DNA of 64,000 nucleotides, taken from the NCBI RefSeq assembly GCF_030272615.1, contig NC_081405.1, positions 610,261,065 through 610,325,064 of the forward strand, given 5' to 3'. A program made the position numbers and the translations under genes. The notes beneath the pieces were generated by a model that was not told the DNA's origin, made no database searches, and saw only the letters and a list, made by a program, of their open reading frames with translations. Positions within the stretch are counted from its first letter, which is position 1. Each line of letters opens with the position of its first letter. Positions 44,176-57,200 of the stretch are shown here, one piece after another. The DNA comes from Cryptomeria japonica (lineage: Eukaryota; Streptophyta; Pinopsida; Cupressales; Cupressaceae).

Positions 44176-45845
44176 TGTGTAGGGGAAAAAGTGAGACTAA
44201 GAATGAAAACCCTAATCCCACTCTCATACACACTCATGGAATATGAAAGAGCCTAGGGAGGTGAAAAACTTTAGGCTACTTCTTTTGTAGAAGAGAGAGC
44301 CAAGGATAACCTCTTAGGTTTTCTATTCCTTTTCTCTAAATGAGAGATGAATGATGCAAAAATTCAATCTAACCTAGAATACAAGTAAGCAAGCAAAGCC
44401 TAATGTGGAAATGAAAATCAAAGGAGAACTGATATACTACTGAAAAGTATAGATCAGAAAGAAAAAATAAGAGGTGTACCTGTTTCTAAAATATGAGCAG
44501 AAATGTCTAGGACTAGGGTGCCATGCCACTATCCTAATTCTACGAGTGGGGAGTTGCACCTGACAAGATGGGTTCTGAAGCCTAAAAACACCGTTCTACC
44601 AAATCCTATTCATAGAGGGCAAGACCATGGCACCACGCCACTGTCTTGGGTAGGACCAGGGCACCACGCCCCTATCCTTATGTTTTTTGCTAAGGTTTGC
44701 AACCAAAAATTGTCTCTATGTGCTCTTTCAGTTCTGAAACTTCTAGCGACCCTCGGATTTGAAATTGTACCTGAATTTGAAAAAAAGGGTTTGGGGTGGC
44801 TATAGGGTTTTTCCTTAGTCAAATCCCTATTGAGGTGATTTATACCTCCACAAATAGCCGATAATGTATTGAAAATATGTGTGCAAGAACGTTGTGTACA
44901 TGCAAGATCCTAAAATGAAAGCAAACAATCTAGAGCAACCCTAAAGAGTAAACCCTAATTGCTTATAATTGACAAAGTAAATGCTCTAAATCCATGATGC
45001 AAAGTGATCTAAAACATGAATATGAATCAAAATAAAGCTTATGTAGAGATATGAAAACAACATGAAACCAAACCCAACCCCAAGGGATAGGTACAAGCCA
45101 ATCATCAGTCGGTGATCTCCTCTTGTTCTTCTACATCTTCAAAAGCCCCCAATTGATAAAATGATTCTTGATGAATGTTTGGTAAATGAATGTTGAATGT
45201 TGTTCAAGACTTCAAAGATCTACTCTTTCATTGCAAAGAAGGTTCTTATGCTCCCAAAAACCTGTTCTTAGATTCTTAGAAGAACACCCCTTCAAATGAA
45301 GAAAGAGAGCTCTTAAGTATGAAACCCTAGATCTTAATTTTATGTTTAGGTCGGCCTAGGATTTAAATTTCCCACCAATATTTTGGGGTTTTAAAGCATT
45401 ATTATATCGTAGTATTATGCTCCCAAAATTTTGGGAAAAAGTTGAGGACCATGTGCATTCTTGCCACAGTCTAACCAACTTTTCACCAAATTTTTGGGAC
45501 CATTAGATATGATGATATTAGAGCACATCCCAAAGTTACAGCTGATTTCAAGATGTTTTGATATGCAAAATTGGGTCTAAACAGTCTAAATAAGACATAA
45601 TTAGGTTTTATGATTAAATGATTTATTGAAGGATTAAGATGAAAAGGGGCATGCTTAGGGTAAAGGGCCCAAATTTATAACATGTAAAGTGATGAAACGT
45701 GACTTTAGATTTAATTAAATTAATTAATTAATTAAATGCTTAAAGGGGAATTAGAAATGCAATATGCAAGACACACTAAGGCAGGTGTTAATCTAATTGT
45801 GAAATTGTACCACCCTAGCAAGGGTGTACAATTTACAACACTACA
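44176..45845 (-). repeat. 5' LTR of the Tat element
   Basis: Partner of 29690-31357. Ends TGTGTAGGGG and CACTACA on the plus strand, with TGATG next to it. Confidence 0.95.
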
Positions 45846-45850
45846 TGATG

Positions 45851-46184
45851 AATCTTTCATTGGCCTTGGTAGAGGTTTGAAAGCCTGATTCACGTCTTAA
45901 AAAGATCAGTCTGGAGATTCATCAGCATTGAGATAATGGATTTTGAATCCGGTATGATATGCTGACATGCATTAATGTCAGTGAGAAATTAGGGTTTTCA
46001 CAGAATAAAAGGGAAATGTTGGTTCATTTTCGTTCACACTACATTAAAAGAGAAATAGAGTGAGTTCAAATAAATTCAAGATGATCAAAATCATTTTAAG
46101 TGAATTCCAGTGCATTTTCAAGAGCTTTCACTGGCAAAGGTTGTGAGGTATTTTATCAGTTTTTCGAGTTGTTGTTTGTTTGTA
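45851..46184 (+). other. NA-1 spacer between gag-like ORF and ORF2
   Basis: NA-1 sequence resumes after the Tat insertion. No ORF. The same spacer exists in NA-2 (63276-63659), and both hold ATTAGGGTTT a short way before ORF2. Confidence 0.6.
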
Positions 46185-49100
46185 ATGGCGTCTAGATCAT
46201 CTTCCACTCTGATAGGTGTGGCTACCCCTATTTTTATCGACATCAAGGACTATCCATGCCCTATTTTCAAGCAATGCCCTCAGATTGTGAAGGTCAATGA
46301 TTTGATTGGCACATTTTCTAGTGTTCCTGAAGGTGTTTTGTATGTCAAAGATATTTGTGCATACATTCACTCTACTTTGGAGGATTTGGGTTTTGTTGTG
46401 ATCAAGAACATGTATATTGGAACTTTGGTGAACCAGGATGGGACGATGAAACCAAAATTTCAAATTCTAAAGGATCGGGGTTTTACTAACATTTTGAAGA
46501 TGCCAAAATTTGAGCATGAATTGATTTGGTATGCATTGAGCCAATTCCATGGTGAATTCATATGGCTAGACCAACCCCACAAGATTACCAAAGAAGTTAT
46601 TCGTGCGATCACCAGCTTACCCTAGACTGGTCCAATTCCTAGAAGGAAGAAGATATCTAAAAATGAGGTGGATAAGTTAGCTAGTGCAACATCTGACAAC
46701 CGGTCCATGAGAATCAGTAATATTAGAGACAAAGCAGTTCAATTTGCAAGCATGATCATTGGTTATAAGGTAACCCAATCAAATTGGTTGAACTTTGTTT
46801 CTAGTTCATGCATTTTCTATGCTCACAAAATAATTAAGGAGAATGAAAAGTTAGATATATGTCAATGGATGTGTGATGAGTTGATAATAAAATAAGGGAA
46901 GATTAAGGGTGAGAAGAAGTGTACTTCCTGGTATGGCAACCTCGTTGTTTGTTTAATGTTTTTCTTTCTAAATAAATTACCCTGAATTGATAAGACTCAA
47001 TGGACATTTGATATACAAGTAGTAAAAAAATCAAAGATGCTATAAGGAATATGGGATAGGAAAAGGATAGGGACTCCATTCTTTTGGGTTATTTCAAATC
47101 ATTCTAGAAGGTAATGAAGAAGAGAGAAATAGTTCCAAAACTTATTGTAGATAAGTACTCAACGAAAATTTGTTTTATGGTCAATAAAGATGAAACACTA
47201 ATGGAGGTAGTACAACCAAGGAAGATCTGGATAATAGAAATGGGCTATGAGGTAGATGCTAAGATCTTGGACTTGTATGCCAAGACTCTTATTGATGCCC
47301 CAATAGATGAAGCAGAGAAAACCTTTGGGACTGCTAAGCAAAAAGAAACTAAAGTTGAAATTGGATTCAGTAAGAAGAAAAGGGAAGGAAAGATCAAGAA
47401 GGTTGGGGAAGTTGTGCAGAATATGTCCACTGATATACAGAAGATTATTGGATTAGCTGAAGGGTCATCTCTGGAAGCAGTGCAGGATGCACTAGAAACA
47501 ACAACCGATAAGGGTGTAGTAAAGAGGAAGAAACCCGAGACTTATATTTCCCCTGTTACATCCAGTTCTGACACTGATGTTGTGCCCTCATAGATTCCCA
47601 AAAATTTTATCAAGATACCAAGGATGAAGGATGAGGAAGTAAAGAAGAAGAAAGTGAAGGTTACCCCTCCGGCAATACCAAAGAAAATCTCAAAGGAGAG
47701 GGAGCCCAAAGAGAAGAGGAAATCGGTTAAGGAGTCTACCTCTACTCCTAGAAAGAAGAAGAAATTAGATGTAGATATTTCTCTTGAATCTGGTAAGAGT
47801 ATTGAAATCATTCCTCCTCTTTCAGTTGCTGAGTTGATTGATCAAATCACTAAAGATGGAATTTTGAGTAATATACAACACTACTATGTACATATGGATG
47901 ATAAGAAGAAAATGGAGATAGAGGAATCAATTTTTTTGTACTTAGATATATATAAAAAAGCACTTTTAGAGATTGAAAAATAGATATCAGTTGATTTGTA
48001 TAGTAAGCTAGATACTAGAAGGTTATCTGCGGTTGAAGAGGATAGACATATAAAGGTACATGAATTGTTAATTGTTTGTGGTGCCATAGCTGATGAAGAG
48101 ATACAGAAGTGTTTAGAGTTTTCTAATTAATCAATTTTCCAAAGCAAACACCAGCATGTGAGTCTCATGGTAGGAAGAGTGAATGAGATAGTTAAGGAGA
48201 CATATGAGGCTTGGGTAAAATTCTTTGTAGATAAACAAGGATTCTTTACATCATTGGAAGTCTCTTAAATGTCTAACATTCTAGATATCCTAGTAGATGA
48301 TAAGGGGAAAGGTATATTGGGAATGGATACACCAGTTTTGGATCAGAAACTAATAGAGGATATTCCTCTGGTAGAGCCACTTGTACCTAATATAAAGATA
48401 TCGGTAGATAACATTGATACTATATAGGATAGGAAGGATACATTGGAACAAATCATTCTGAATATAGAGGTTATTGATGTGGAAAAAAAAAATAAGAAGG
48501 TTGAGGATATTGAACCTCCAACACTAAATGTACATACTGAAGAGGTTAAGGTTGAAAAGGTTACTGCACCAAGTTTTGAAGCAACCAGTGCAAGTCTTGA
48601 AGCTGAATCTTCCCGGAAGATTTTGGATAGTCATTCATTGTTGGCACTTGACTTATCCGGTCAAGTTGATTTTAGGCAGAAGAATATTGAGCAACTGAGC
48701 AGTTTTGAGTTGATGTATATTGCAGCTCAGAAGTTAAGGAACGAAGGGACTGAAGACAAGTAGGTTATTGAGCAGGCCATTATGGTTTCGTAGCATCTTG
48801 CACCAGAATATAAGGTAGATCAGATTGGAAATTCATTCGATAAACTGAACGGTTTGACTGAGCATATTTATAAAGCATTTAAAACTCTTCAACAAGTATC
48901 AAACTAATAGCTAGTTGAGCGATATAATGCAGCCCGAAAGGTAACTTGTGACAACATGGTTTCATCAAACAAGGCTAAGCTGACAGATGAGATATCAAAG
49001 ATTGATGTGGCTCTAAATGAGTGTAGCAATACATAAGTCTTGTACTAACACCAAGAAACTAACAGTGGACCTTAAGGTGAGATTGAAGGTGGCAAATGCC

Positions 49101-49490
49101 CAGTTAGATCTTTTGGCAAACATTTTTTATGGTACTTAAACATTGACCAGTACAATTGATGGTCAAATTTTAATAACAGAGTCTGAGATTTCTGGATTAG
49201 AGAATAAAATGGATAGGCTAATCTGGCATGCAAGAGAATTAAGAGGTTTGGTGAGTCCCCAGTTGAACACTCTATTACTTCACAAGAGGGAAAGCATAGA
49301 GTTAATGAGTAAACCCACTCTGATAGACCTATCAGAAGAAGAGCTTCATCCATATAATCTTAATGATTTTTGTATCCATTTTGAGCATATTGAAGACGGG
49401 TTGGGATGCATACTTAGGATTTTTGAAGAATGCTTACCCGAATATTTTCAAGTATATCTAGATCTGGTAATCACATTTTGGTTTATATAG
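46185..49490 (+). pseudogene. NA-1 ORF2, large unrecognised protein
   Basis: About 1100 codons with two frame changes (between 46895 and 47114, and between 48763 and 49143) and several stops. Starts MASRSSSTLIG. N-terminal domain: FSSVPEGVLYVKDICAYIHSTLE, then a GFTNILKMPKFEHELIWYAL region, then HKITKEVIRAITSLP-TGPIPRRKK and RSMRISNIRDKAVQFASMI. The middle is lysine-rich and basic (KKKKVKVTPPAIPKK; RKKKKLDVD), the end acidic with coiled-coil stretches. No integrase, reverse transcriptase, RNase H or protease motif. NA-2 has the same N-terminus after its gag-like ORF. The pattern IxxEVIRAxxxLPxTG recalls plant transposon-associated proteins, a weak match. It stands where pol would be, but its function is unknown. 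Confidence 0.75.
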
Positions 49491-49703
49491 AATTTCATTT
49501 TGTTTATTCATTTTCCCTGGCTTTGGTATTGTTGTCAAAGGGAAAGAGGTTGATGTGAAAAATGTCTAGGGACATGAGAAGTAATGTATAGCTCAGGGGG
49601 AGCAGTCTTTCAACAATTTTTGAGAATATTTTTGGAGTTTTTGGAAGGGAACCAGAACAACACTTCAACGATCCATTTTTCACATTAGTGTTGCCATCAA
49701 TGC

Positions 49704-49715
49704 CAAAGGGGGATA
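49704..49715 (+). promoter_or_regulatory. NA-1 polypurine tract
   Basis: CAAAGGGGGATA immediately before the 3' LTR, the usual Copia form (AAAGGGGGAGAT). Confidence 0.8.
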
Positions 49716-49716
49716 T

Positions 49717-50693
49717 TTTTGGCAATTAACACTCATCTAGCTCAGTTGTGTGGTCATTGATGGAAACACACACCATTTTGGGTTGGTCAGTTAACCGATA
49801 CTCACTGATATTCATTGTTTGACAACCGACATTCAATAATCCAGCACACAAGGAACTGACATCAACAGGAAAGGGAAACTGACAATCTAGAAACTGGTAT
49901 ATGAGGCCAACACAGGAGATCGATCCAGCACATCTACACAACAATGATCAAAGGCATCGGTCAAGAAGTTTAATGAATTTTTTTTTGCTTAGGCCGACAT
50001 GTAAATAAATTCTAATATCTTTGTAAGTCGACATAAGGCATTTATGTTTGTGTTTGGGAAGGGTATTTCAGTCAGTTTGGTTAAGTTATTTTGTGAATGA
50101 ATAAGGATGCATATGTAGGTAATGGGATATAGTAATGTGATGTTGTGTGAGAAATATTGATTGATAGAATGCAAATGTAATATTCTATAGTCTCTCTTGG
50201 ATTTTGGTTTAGAGGTTTTGGAAGTGAAGCAAGATACCAGTAAGGAAGTACACAATGTAAACTAGTACAAATTGTGCTTTAACCAGGACTCATACAACAT
50301 AGTAGATACACTCTTAGAGTTCAAAATTTTGTTTTTAACTCTATATGTGGTGTGTGTAGTCAGTGAGGCTCCTTTTGTGATGAGCAGTGTGCTCTAGACT
50401 GTTGGCCTTCCTACATGTGCATGCCCCTATTATAATATTTATTCATTTGGCCAGTGAATAGATATTGTGGGTCTCCAATCACATTGTGGTTTTTCCTCTT
50501 TGAGGTTTTCCACGTATAAATCTCTGTGTTTTGGTGTATGCTCTAGTGGTTTCTTCATTTATATGTGTTGTTATATTCTTTCATGTTTACCAGTTACTGA
50601 ATTATATTGCTAATAAGATTAAAATTGATTATACTGGCAGAACACTGATTGACCAGCCCGCCCCCTCCCTCTTAGTGTTCTTGGATTCCAATG
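49717..50693 (+). repeat. NA-1 3' LTR
   Basis: 977 bp, aligning with 17696-18091 plus 27910-28469. Its termini have decayed (TGTTGG to TTTTGG; CCAACA to CCAATG). The GTTAT duplication follows. Confidence 0.9.
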
Positions 50694-53369
50694 GTTATGG
50701 CACAAGAGACTTGGCCACATTGGAGAAAAGGGTCTAAGGACCTTGAAAAATAAAAACCTTGTCGAAGGTTTGAATGATTGTAATCTTGACTTTGATTTTT
50801 GTGAGCATTGCATTAATGGAAAACAAAATTGCTTTCAATTTTACTTGAGTTCTCATAAAACTTGTGGTGTTTTGGATCTTATTCATTTGGATGTGTTTGG
50901 TCCTATAGGTGTTCCTTCGATTAGAAAATCCACATATTATGTTTTATTTATTGATGATTTTAGTAGAAGGACATGGGTATATTTTCTAAAGAGTAAATCT
51001 GAAGTTTTCAGTCAATTTAAAAAATTTAAAGAAATGGTTGAATTGCAGGCTAGAAAGAAAATTAAATGTTTGAGGACTGATAATGGTGGTGAGTTTTGCT
51101 CTAATGATTTTGATAGATTTTGTAAAGACTGTGGCATTAACAGATAGAAGACAACTCCATATTCTCCACTGCATAATGGAATTATAGAAATAATGAACAA
51201 GACACTGATGAAGAAGGCTAGGAGTATGTTGAGTTGTGTTGGTCTAGAACAAAATTTTTGGGCTGAAGTTATTGCCATTGCTTGCTACCTGTTAATACCT
51301 GATTAACAAGTCTCCTACATCATCCCTTATTGATAAAATGCCTATGGAAGCATGGTTGGGTCACAAGACTTCATTGAGACATCTTAGAGTTTCTGGTTGT
51401 GAGCCATATGCACATGTGCCAAAGGAGAAGTAGACAAAGTTGGAGAACAAGGTTGTGAAATGTATCTTCCTTGGGTATAATTATGGTGTGAAAGGATACA
51501 AGCTTTGGAAACCTGTTGCACAAAAGGTAATTCATAGTAGAAGTGTTATTTTTAGAGAAATTATGTCTCCTTCTGTTACATTGCAACCAAAATAGACTAA
51601 AAAGGAAGATGTGATTCAATTTCCTTCTACACCTAAAAGAGTTGAATCAGGACCCCTAGATAGGCAAGAAGTTGAGGAGAGATCATCTAGCTTTGAATCT
51701 TCAGAAGAGGAGGAAGAACCTCCAACTCAACTTGTTTGAAGATCTACAAGACATAGACAACCACTTGAAAGGTATTCACCTAATGATTGGAGATGTATTT
51801 TTTCTTCGAATACTAATGTGGATGAACCAAAATCTATAGAAGAGGCATTAGGTATGAATGATGCATAATCCTGGAAGATTGCTATGGAAGAAGAAATTAC
51901 AGCTTTGAAAAAGAATGATACATGGGATCTTGTACCATTTACTAAAGAATGAAAGCCTATTGGTTGCAAATGGGTGTTCAAGAAAAAGATTGGTTCAGAT
52001 GGAAGCATTGAGAATTATAAAGAAACTTTGGTTACAAAAGGCTACTCTCAGGTTGTGGGTGTTGATTATGATTAGATTTTTGCTTTCTATTACTGCTGCT
52101 TATGATTTACAGGTTGAGCAAATGGATGTGAAAACTACTTTCCTTCATGGTGATTTGGAGAAGGATATTTATATGACATAGTCAGGGCACTATGTGGTGA
52201 AAGGTAAAAGTAATTTGGTCTGTAAATTAAAGAAATCTTTGTATGGCCTCAAACAGAGTCCTAGGATGTGGTACCAAAAATTTTATACATATGTATTGAG
52301 TTTTGGATTTGAGCAGTCTAAATTAGATCACTATGTTTATTATAAATATGATGGTGATCATTTCTTGTACATTGCATTGTATGTTGATGATATGTTATTC
52401 ATTGGTAAAGGGAAAGGTATGATTTAAGAACTAAAGTCTCACCTCATTGCCAAATTTGAAATGAAAGATCTTGGTGTAGCAAAACACATTCTTGGGATGG
52501 AAATTAAAAGAGATAGAGTGAAAATAAAGCTATGGCTAGGCCAGAGTAAGTATGTGAATTTAGTGTTATAGAGGTTCAACATGCAAGATTGTAGACCATT
52601 GTGTGTTCCTTTTATAGTTGGAACAAAATTATCTACTATAGATTGTCCTACATCCCCATCAGAGATGGAAGACATGGGCAGAGTGCCTTACCAAAGTGCA
52701 ATTGGAAGTTTGATGTATGCTATGGTTTGTACTAGACTAGACATTGCCTAAGTAGTGGGAGTTATGTCCAGATATATATCTAATCCCGTTAGAGTTCATT
52801 GGGATGCAATCAAAAGAGTCTTAAGATATTTGAAGGGTACCTTGGAGTATTCTTTATGTTATCATGGTAATTTAGTTGGAGATGTGATTTCCCTTGATAT
52901 TCATGGTTATGTGGATTCAGACTAGGAAGGTGATATTGATAGCAGAAGATCCACCAATACTTATGTTTTAACTTTATTTGGTGGTGCAATTAGTTGGATG
53001 AGTGAGAGATAGGTTGTGGTTGCTTTGTCCACTACTAAAGCAGAGTATATGGAAACTACTCATGCTTGTAAAGAGGCCATTTCAATTAAGAGACTTTGTT
53101 CAAACATTGGAATAAAACAAGGAATTGTGACCATTTATTGTGAGAGTCAGAGTGTGATCTACCTAGCTAAGAACCTAACATTTCATGCCTAAACCAATAA
53201 CATTGATGTTCAGTATCATTTTGTCAGATATATGGTCAAAGATGGTAGGCTGAAGTTGGTTAAGGTAGAAACTTTTATGAATGTTATAGATTCTTTAACT
53301 AAGGTTGTACGCACAAAGAAGTTCAGATGGTGCTCGGAGTCTATGGGCCTCATGGCCGCTAAAAAATGA
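50694..53369 (+). pseudogene. Copia element A pol: integrase, reverse transcriptase, RNase H
   Basis: Continues the frame cut at 17695. GAG-pre-integrase: LWHKRLGHIGEKGL and FCEHCINGKQN. Integrase core: DVFGPIG (Asp), FIDDFSRRTWVYFLK, LRTDNGGEF (Asp) and NGIIEIMNKTL (Glu). Reverse transcriptase: WKIAMEEEITALKKNDTWDL, QMDVKTTFLHGDLEKDIYM, SLYGLKQSPRMWYQKF, and ALYVDDMLFIGK (YVDD kept). RNase H: WMSER, ALSTTKAEYM and the tail RYMVKDGRLKLV. There are about ten in-frame stops, and a frame change near 52060. At seven or more of these stops the Copia consensus has Gln or Trp, so single C to T or G to A changes explain them. Confidence 0.9.
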
Positions 53370-53410
53370 TTTAATGTATCGATACTCCCTTTTCTCTTGC
53401 AAGGTGTTCG

Positions 53411-53423
53411 ACAAGAGGGAGAT
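53411..53423 (+). promoter_or_regulatory. Copia A polypurine tract
   Basis: ACAAGAGGGAGAT just before TGTTGGGA, the classic Copia junction. Confidence 0.85.
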
Positions 53424-53424
53424 T

Positions 53425-54287
53425 TGTTGGGAAAATGGTGTCTCAACCTTGCATTTACATGAGGTTACTATTTATTGTAATTTTTCATTTGAGCACGAAA
53501 TAGTGTGAAATTCTCCCTAAAGCTTCTAGTTGGCTAGATAAACATTTTGGTAAAGTTACGTCACAAGGTCACAACTAGTTTTGAAGATATTAAATTTTCC
53601 ATTTTGGAGGGGTCCAATGAAAGGTTTAAATTTGATTTTGAGGAATTTAGAGGCCCCAAAATGCCCTAAAAAGTGGGGATAAATGGTGTAGCTATTTATC
53701 AGGCAATAGAGAACTTCGCAATCTTTCTGCCACTTCAAATAGTTCGTCAATAAGACAGACAATTCTCAAGTTATGGCCTCCTGAAGTTTGTACTCTTGAA
53801 ATAGGGAATATAAAATACATCGAACACATAAATGAGCTGTAAAAACGGAGGGACACCTCATAGGGAATCTACAAGGGAGATAAGGTCAAATACATCTTAT
53901 TAGATGGTTTTAGCCCATGGTTTTGTAATATCATTTGATGATTTCTTGTACTGTATCTCCTATATATGAGGTGTGTGAGATAGAGGTTGTGTGGAAGAGT
54001 CTTATAGATATTGAATTACCTCTGAATCTCTGATTACTGGTACTCCTGCAAAGAGCTTTCTTTGCAAGTATATTGTAATCTATTTTTATTGCGAAATAAT
54101 ATATTGGGTGGCTTTTGGAGTGTGGGTTTTTTCTCCCGAAAGGGTTTTCCCCACGTAAATCACTATGTTATGGATTGAATTTTATTATATTTATTTCTGT
54201 TTTGTGTAACTATTGTGATTATTTGTAAAAAATTTTGCTTTACCCTCCTCTTAAGGTTAGTGTAGGAAGTTTTTCCGCTACTTAACA
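53425..54287 (+). repeat. Copia A 3' LTR
   Basis: Starts TGTTGGGAAAATGG, ends CTTAACA. It contains CCTATATATGAGG (TATA-like, 53961) and GGGTTTTCCCCACGTAAATC near the probable polyadenylation region. LINE sequence follows at once, so TCCTT may be the right target duplication. The 5' LTR is not in the window. Confidence 0.8.
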
Positions 54288-57200
54288 TCCTTACAATGAT
54301 TTGATTCAAGTTAGGCTGGATAGAGCCTTAATTTCTGGTCAATGGTTCTTATCTTATTTTTTTCCTTAAAAGCTCTCTCAAGGATTGGCTCTGATCACTT
54401 GCCTATAAGCTTTCCGGTAGACCCCATCTAGGCAAAAAGGAACTTTCCATTCAAATTTGAACAAATGTGGTTGTCTCACCCTAAGATCTTTGAGGAAGTG
54501 ATAAAATGGTGTAATATACTAGTTTCTAGAACTGCTATATTTAGGGTGGCCAAAAGATTGAGGGAGGTGAAAAACAAAGTTAGAAAATGGAACAAGGAAA
54601 CCTTTGGGAATATTTTTGGTATGAAATCAGAGTTACAGATCGAAATAAAGGACATTCGAGAGAAAATCCAGCTAGAAGGTTATATAGCTGACTACAAATC
54701 AAAGGAAAATGAGGTTCTTTGTAAGATTCATGATTGAATTTCAAAGGAAGAAGAATTTTGGAAACAAAGGTCAAGAGCCCTATGGCTCTCGGCTGGAGAT
54801 GAGAATACCAATTATTTTCACATGATAGCGCTTAAGTACAGGGAAGCTAAACGAATCTCATATATTGATTACAATGGCAGTAGGTTTGATAAGGAGGAAG
54901 GTATCTGAAAGAATGTTGTCCTTTTCTTTAGCAATCTCCTTAAGGGAAATGGTGGCATTAATAGTGAAATTCAAGATACCTTAACAGAGGCTATTCCTAG
55001 TCTTGTCAAGGAAGAAGATATCAAAATTATCTCTTCCATTCCCTCAAGGGATGAAATCAAAAGATTTGTTTTCTACTTTAAAGGTAACAAGGCTTTGGGA
55101 CCTAACCACTTCCCCATGTTCTTTTTTCAATATTTCTGGGAAATTGTTGTTGATGAAGTTGTGAATGTTGTCAAAGAATATTTTGGGTCCAGGTGCCTTC
55201 TTAAGGAGTTTAAGGCTACTAACCTGGTTCTTATCCCTAAATGCCCTTGAGTGGCAAATTTTTGATCTTTTAGCACATCAATCTATGTAACTCCTTTTAT
55301 AAAATAATTTCTCAGGTCTTGACTTCCAGATTGTTGAGATTATTACCTTCCCTTATCTCCCATCAGCAAAATAGTTTCGTTCTAGGTAGGTATATCCTTG
55401 ACACTATTGTTACAATCCATGAGAATTTCCATTCCCTTACAGTTTCAAAGACTAAGGGATTTCTTCTAAAACTGGACATTTCCAAAGCTTATGATAGAGT
55501 TGATTGGTAAATTTTGCTCAAAATTATGAAGTCTTTTGGCTTTAGCAATCAGTTCCTCTAGTTGATTGGCCATCTTATATTTGTGGCTATCATTTCCATC
55601 TTGTTGAATGGATCCCCCTTACATTTTTCAAGAATTCTAGAGGGCTAAGGTAGGGGGACCTCATTTCCCCAATTCTTTTTACTCTAATGGCATAATGTCT
55701 TGGAAGAAACTTGCAAAAAATGGTTGATTAGGGATCTTTAATTGGACTAAAAACATTCTCAAATTTTTTGGTGTGTACTCATCAATAGTTCATGGATGAT
55801 ACCATCTTAATGGGAATATCTGTTGTTGTTGAAGCTAGGAAATTGATAAAGGCCCTAGATGATTATGAGTCGACTTCTAGCCAAATGGTGAATAGGTAGA
55901 AAAGCTAATTATTTTCCTTTAATACCCTAGACCAGAGGCAAAGGAAAATGGTTAGAATTATTGAATGCAAAATTGAAGCATTACCTTCTATTTATCTGGG
56001 TCTACCTCTAGGTCTTAAGCCCCCCGACTCAATCTAGAATTCTCTGATTGATAGATTTAATAAGAACCTAGCGGGATGGAAGGGTGCTCTACTCAGTCAA
56101 GCAGGTAAGATCCAACTTCTTAAATCTACACTCTAGAATCTTCCTACATATGTTTTGAGTCTATTTAAAATTCATTCTAAATATGCAAATGCCATTGAAA
56201 AAATTGAAAAGAATTTCTTATGGTCTAGAGTCAAGGAGAGAAAAAAAATGTCACTTATAGGTTGGGATTTGTTTTGTAGACCTAAAAATTTGGGAGGTTT
56301 GGGTCTAAGGAGAATTAGAACCATATCGTGAAAAATAAATATTTGTCCAATCATAACTCTCTCATCTCCTTCCTTGAGTCTACTAATCTTTTGCAAGGGT
56401 CATCTCTCTAGAAGGATATGATCAGGAGAATAAATATTCTTGAAATGGGTACTGGCTAGTGCATCAAAGATGGGAAACAAGTCAAATTTGGGGAAGATAG
56501 ATGGATTGCAAAGGAGCCCTTACAGTCTTATGAGAGATTCTCTACATGGAGTGATACTTGCAAAAATTTATTTGGAAGTCAGGTCAAGGATTATTGGAGG
56601 AATGGAAAGTGGGTAGATCTCTACCAGGTCAGCCCTAATCTTGCAACTATTCAAAATGCTTTGTTAGTAGTTAAAATTGGGATGAGTCAGCAAGGTGATT
56701 GTCTTGTCTAGAGGCCTAACCCCTGAGGCATCTTTTCAGTCTCCTCAACTATCTCTATGCAATTCCTTTCTTCTGCCTCTCCCCCTATTTGGGCCAAAGG
56801 CTGGTTTAAACACCTTACTCCTAAGATTAATATCTTCTTTTATATTTTGCTTCATAATAAGGTGTTCATGGTGGACAATCTTTGTAAACATGGCTTTCAA
56901 ATTCCTAACATATGTTACTTATGCAAGGAAGTAGCAAAAATGAACAATCACCATTTTATCCATTGTTCGTTTGTGGACGCAATTTGGGGAAGATTTTTCT
57001 CTCTAGAATTTATCTTGGGTTCTCCCTGGTTCATTACAGGAACTATTTGCTCAATGGTATGTGCCCTCTCTTAACCCTACTACTTGAAGATTATGGTCTC
57101 TTCTCTCCCCCATATTGTCTGGAGAGTGTGGAAAGAATGAAATAATAGAGTATTCAAGAACAAGGTGGATCTAGAGAATGTGGTGTTTGAAAGAATTTTT

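Larger units (their letters stand above)
29690..45845 (-). mobile_element. Tat-lineage Ty3/Gypsy retrotransposon, minus strand, inserted in NA-1
   Basis: LTRs at 29690-31357 and 44176-45845 are 1668 and 1670 bp, flanked by TGATG (29685-29689 and 45846-45850). In the minus direction the order is 5' LTR (44176-45845), tRNA-Trp primer site, short gag remnant, protease, reverse transcriptase, RNase H, second (archaeal-type) RNase H, integrase, an antisense PMD pseudogene, a solo LTR, polypurine tract and 3' LTR. Two RNase H domains and an antisense ORF after pol are typical of the Tat lineage. All frames carry stops. The LTRs look roughly 10 percent different over the first 240 bases, placing its insertion between those of NA-1 and the pol-less Gypsy-like element. 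Confidence 0.9.
17696..50693 (+). mobile_element. NA-1: non-autonomous Copia-like element (gag-like ORF plus novel ORF2, no pol), itself nested twice
   Basis: LTR retrotransposon bounded by GTTAT duplications inside Copia A pol. Once the two later insertions are removed (18092-27909 and 29690-45850), it has a 5' LTR of about 956 bp, an initiator-Met primer site, a gag-like ORF, ORF2, a polypurine tract and a 3' LTR of 977 bp; about 7.0 kb in all, with 5.1 kb internal. I find no protease, integrase, reverse transcriptase or RNase H motifs inside it. NA-2 at 61117 has the same order, so the lack of pol is not a private deletion. The LTRs look about 15 percent different by eye, so the insertion is old. 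It would need Copia enzymes in trans, as known for other non-autonomous LTR elements. Confidence 0.85.
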
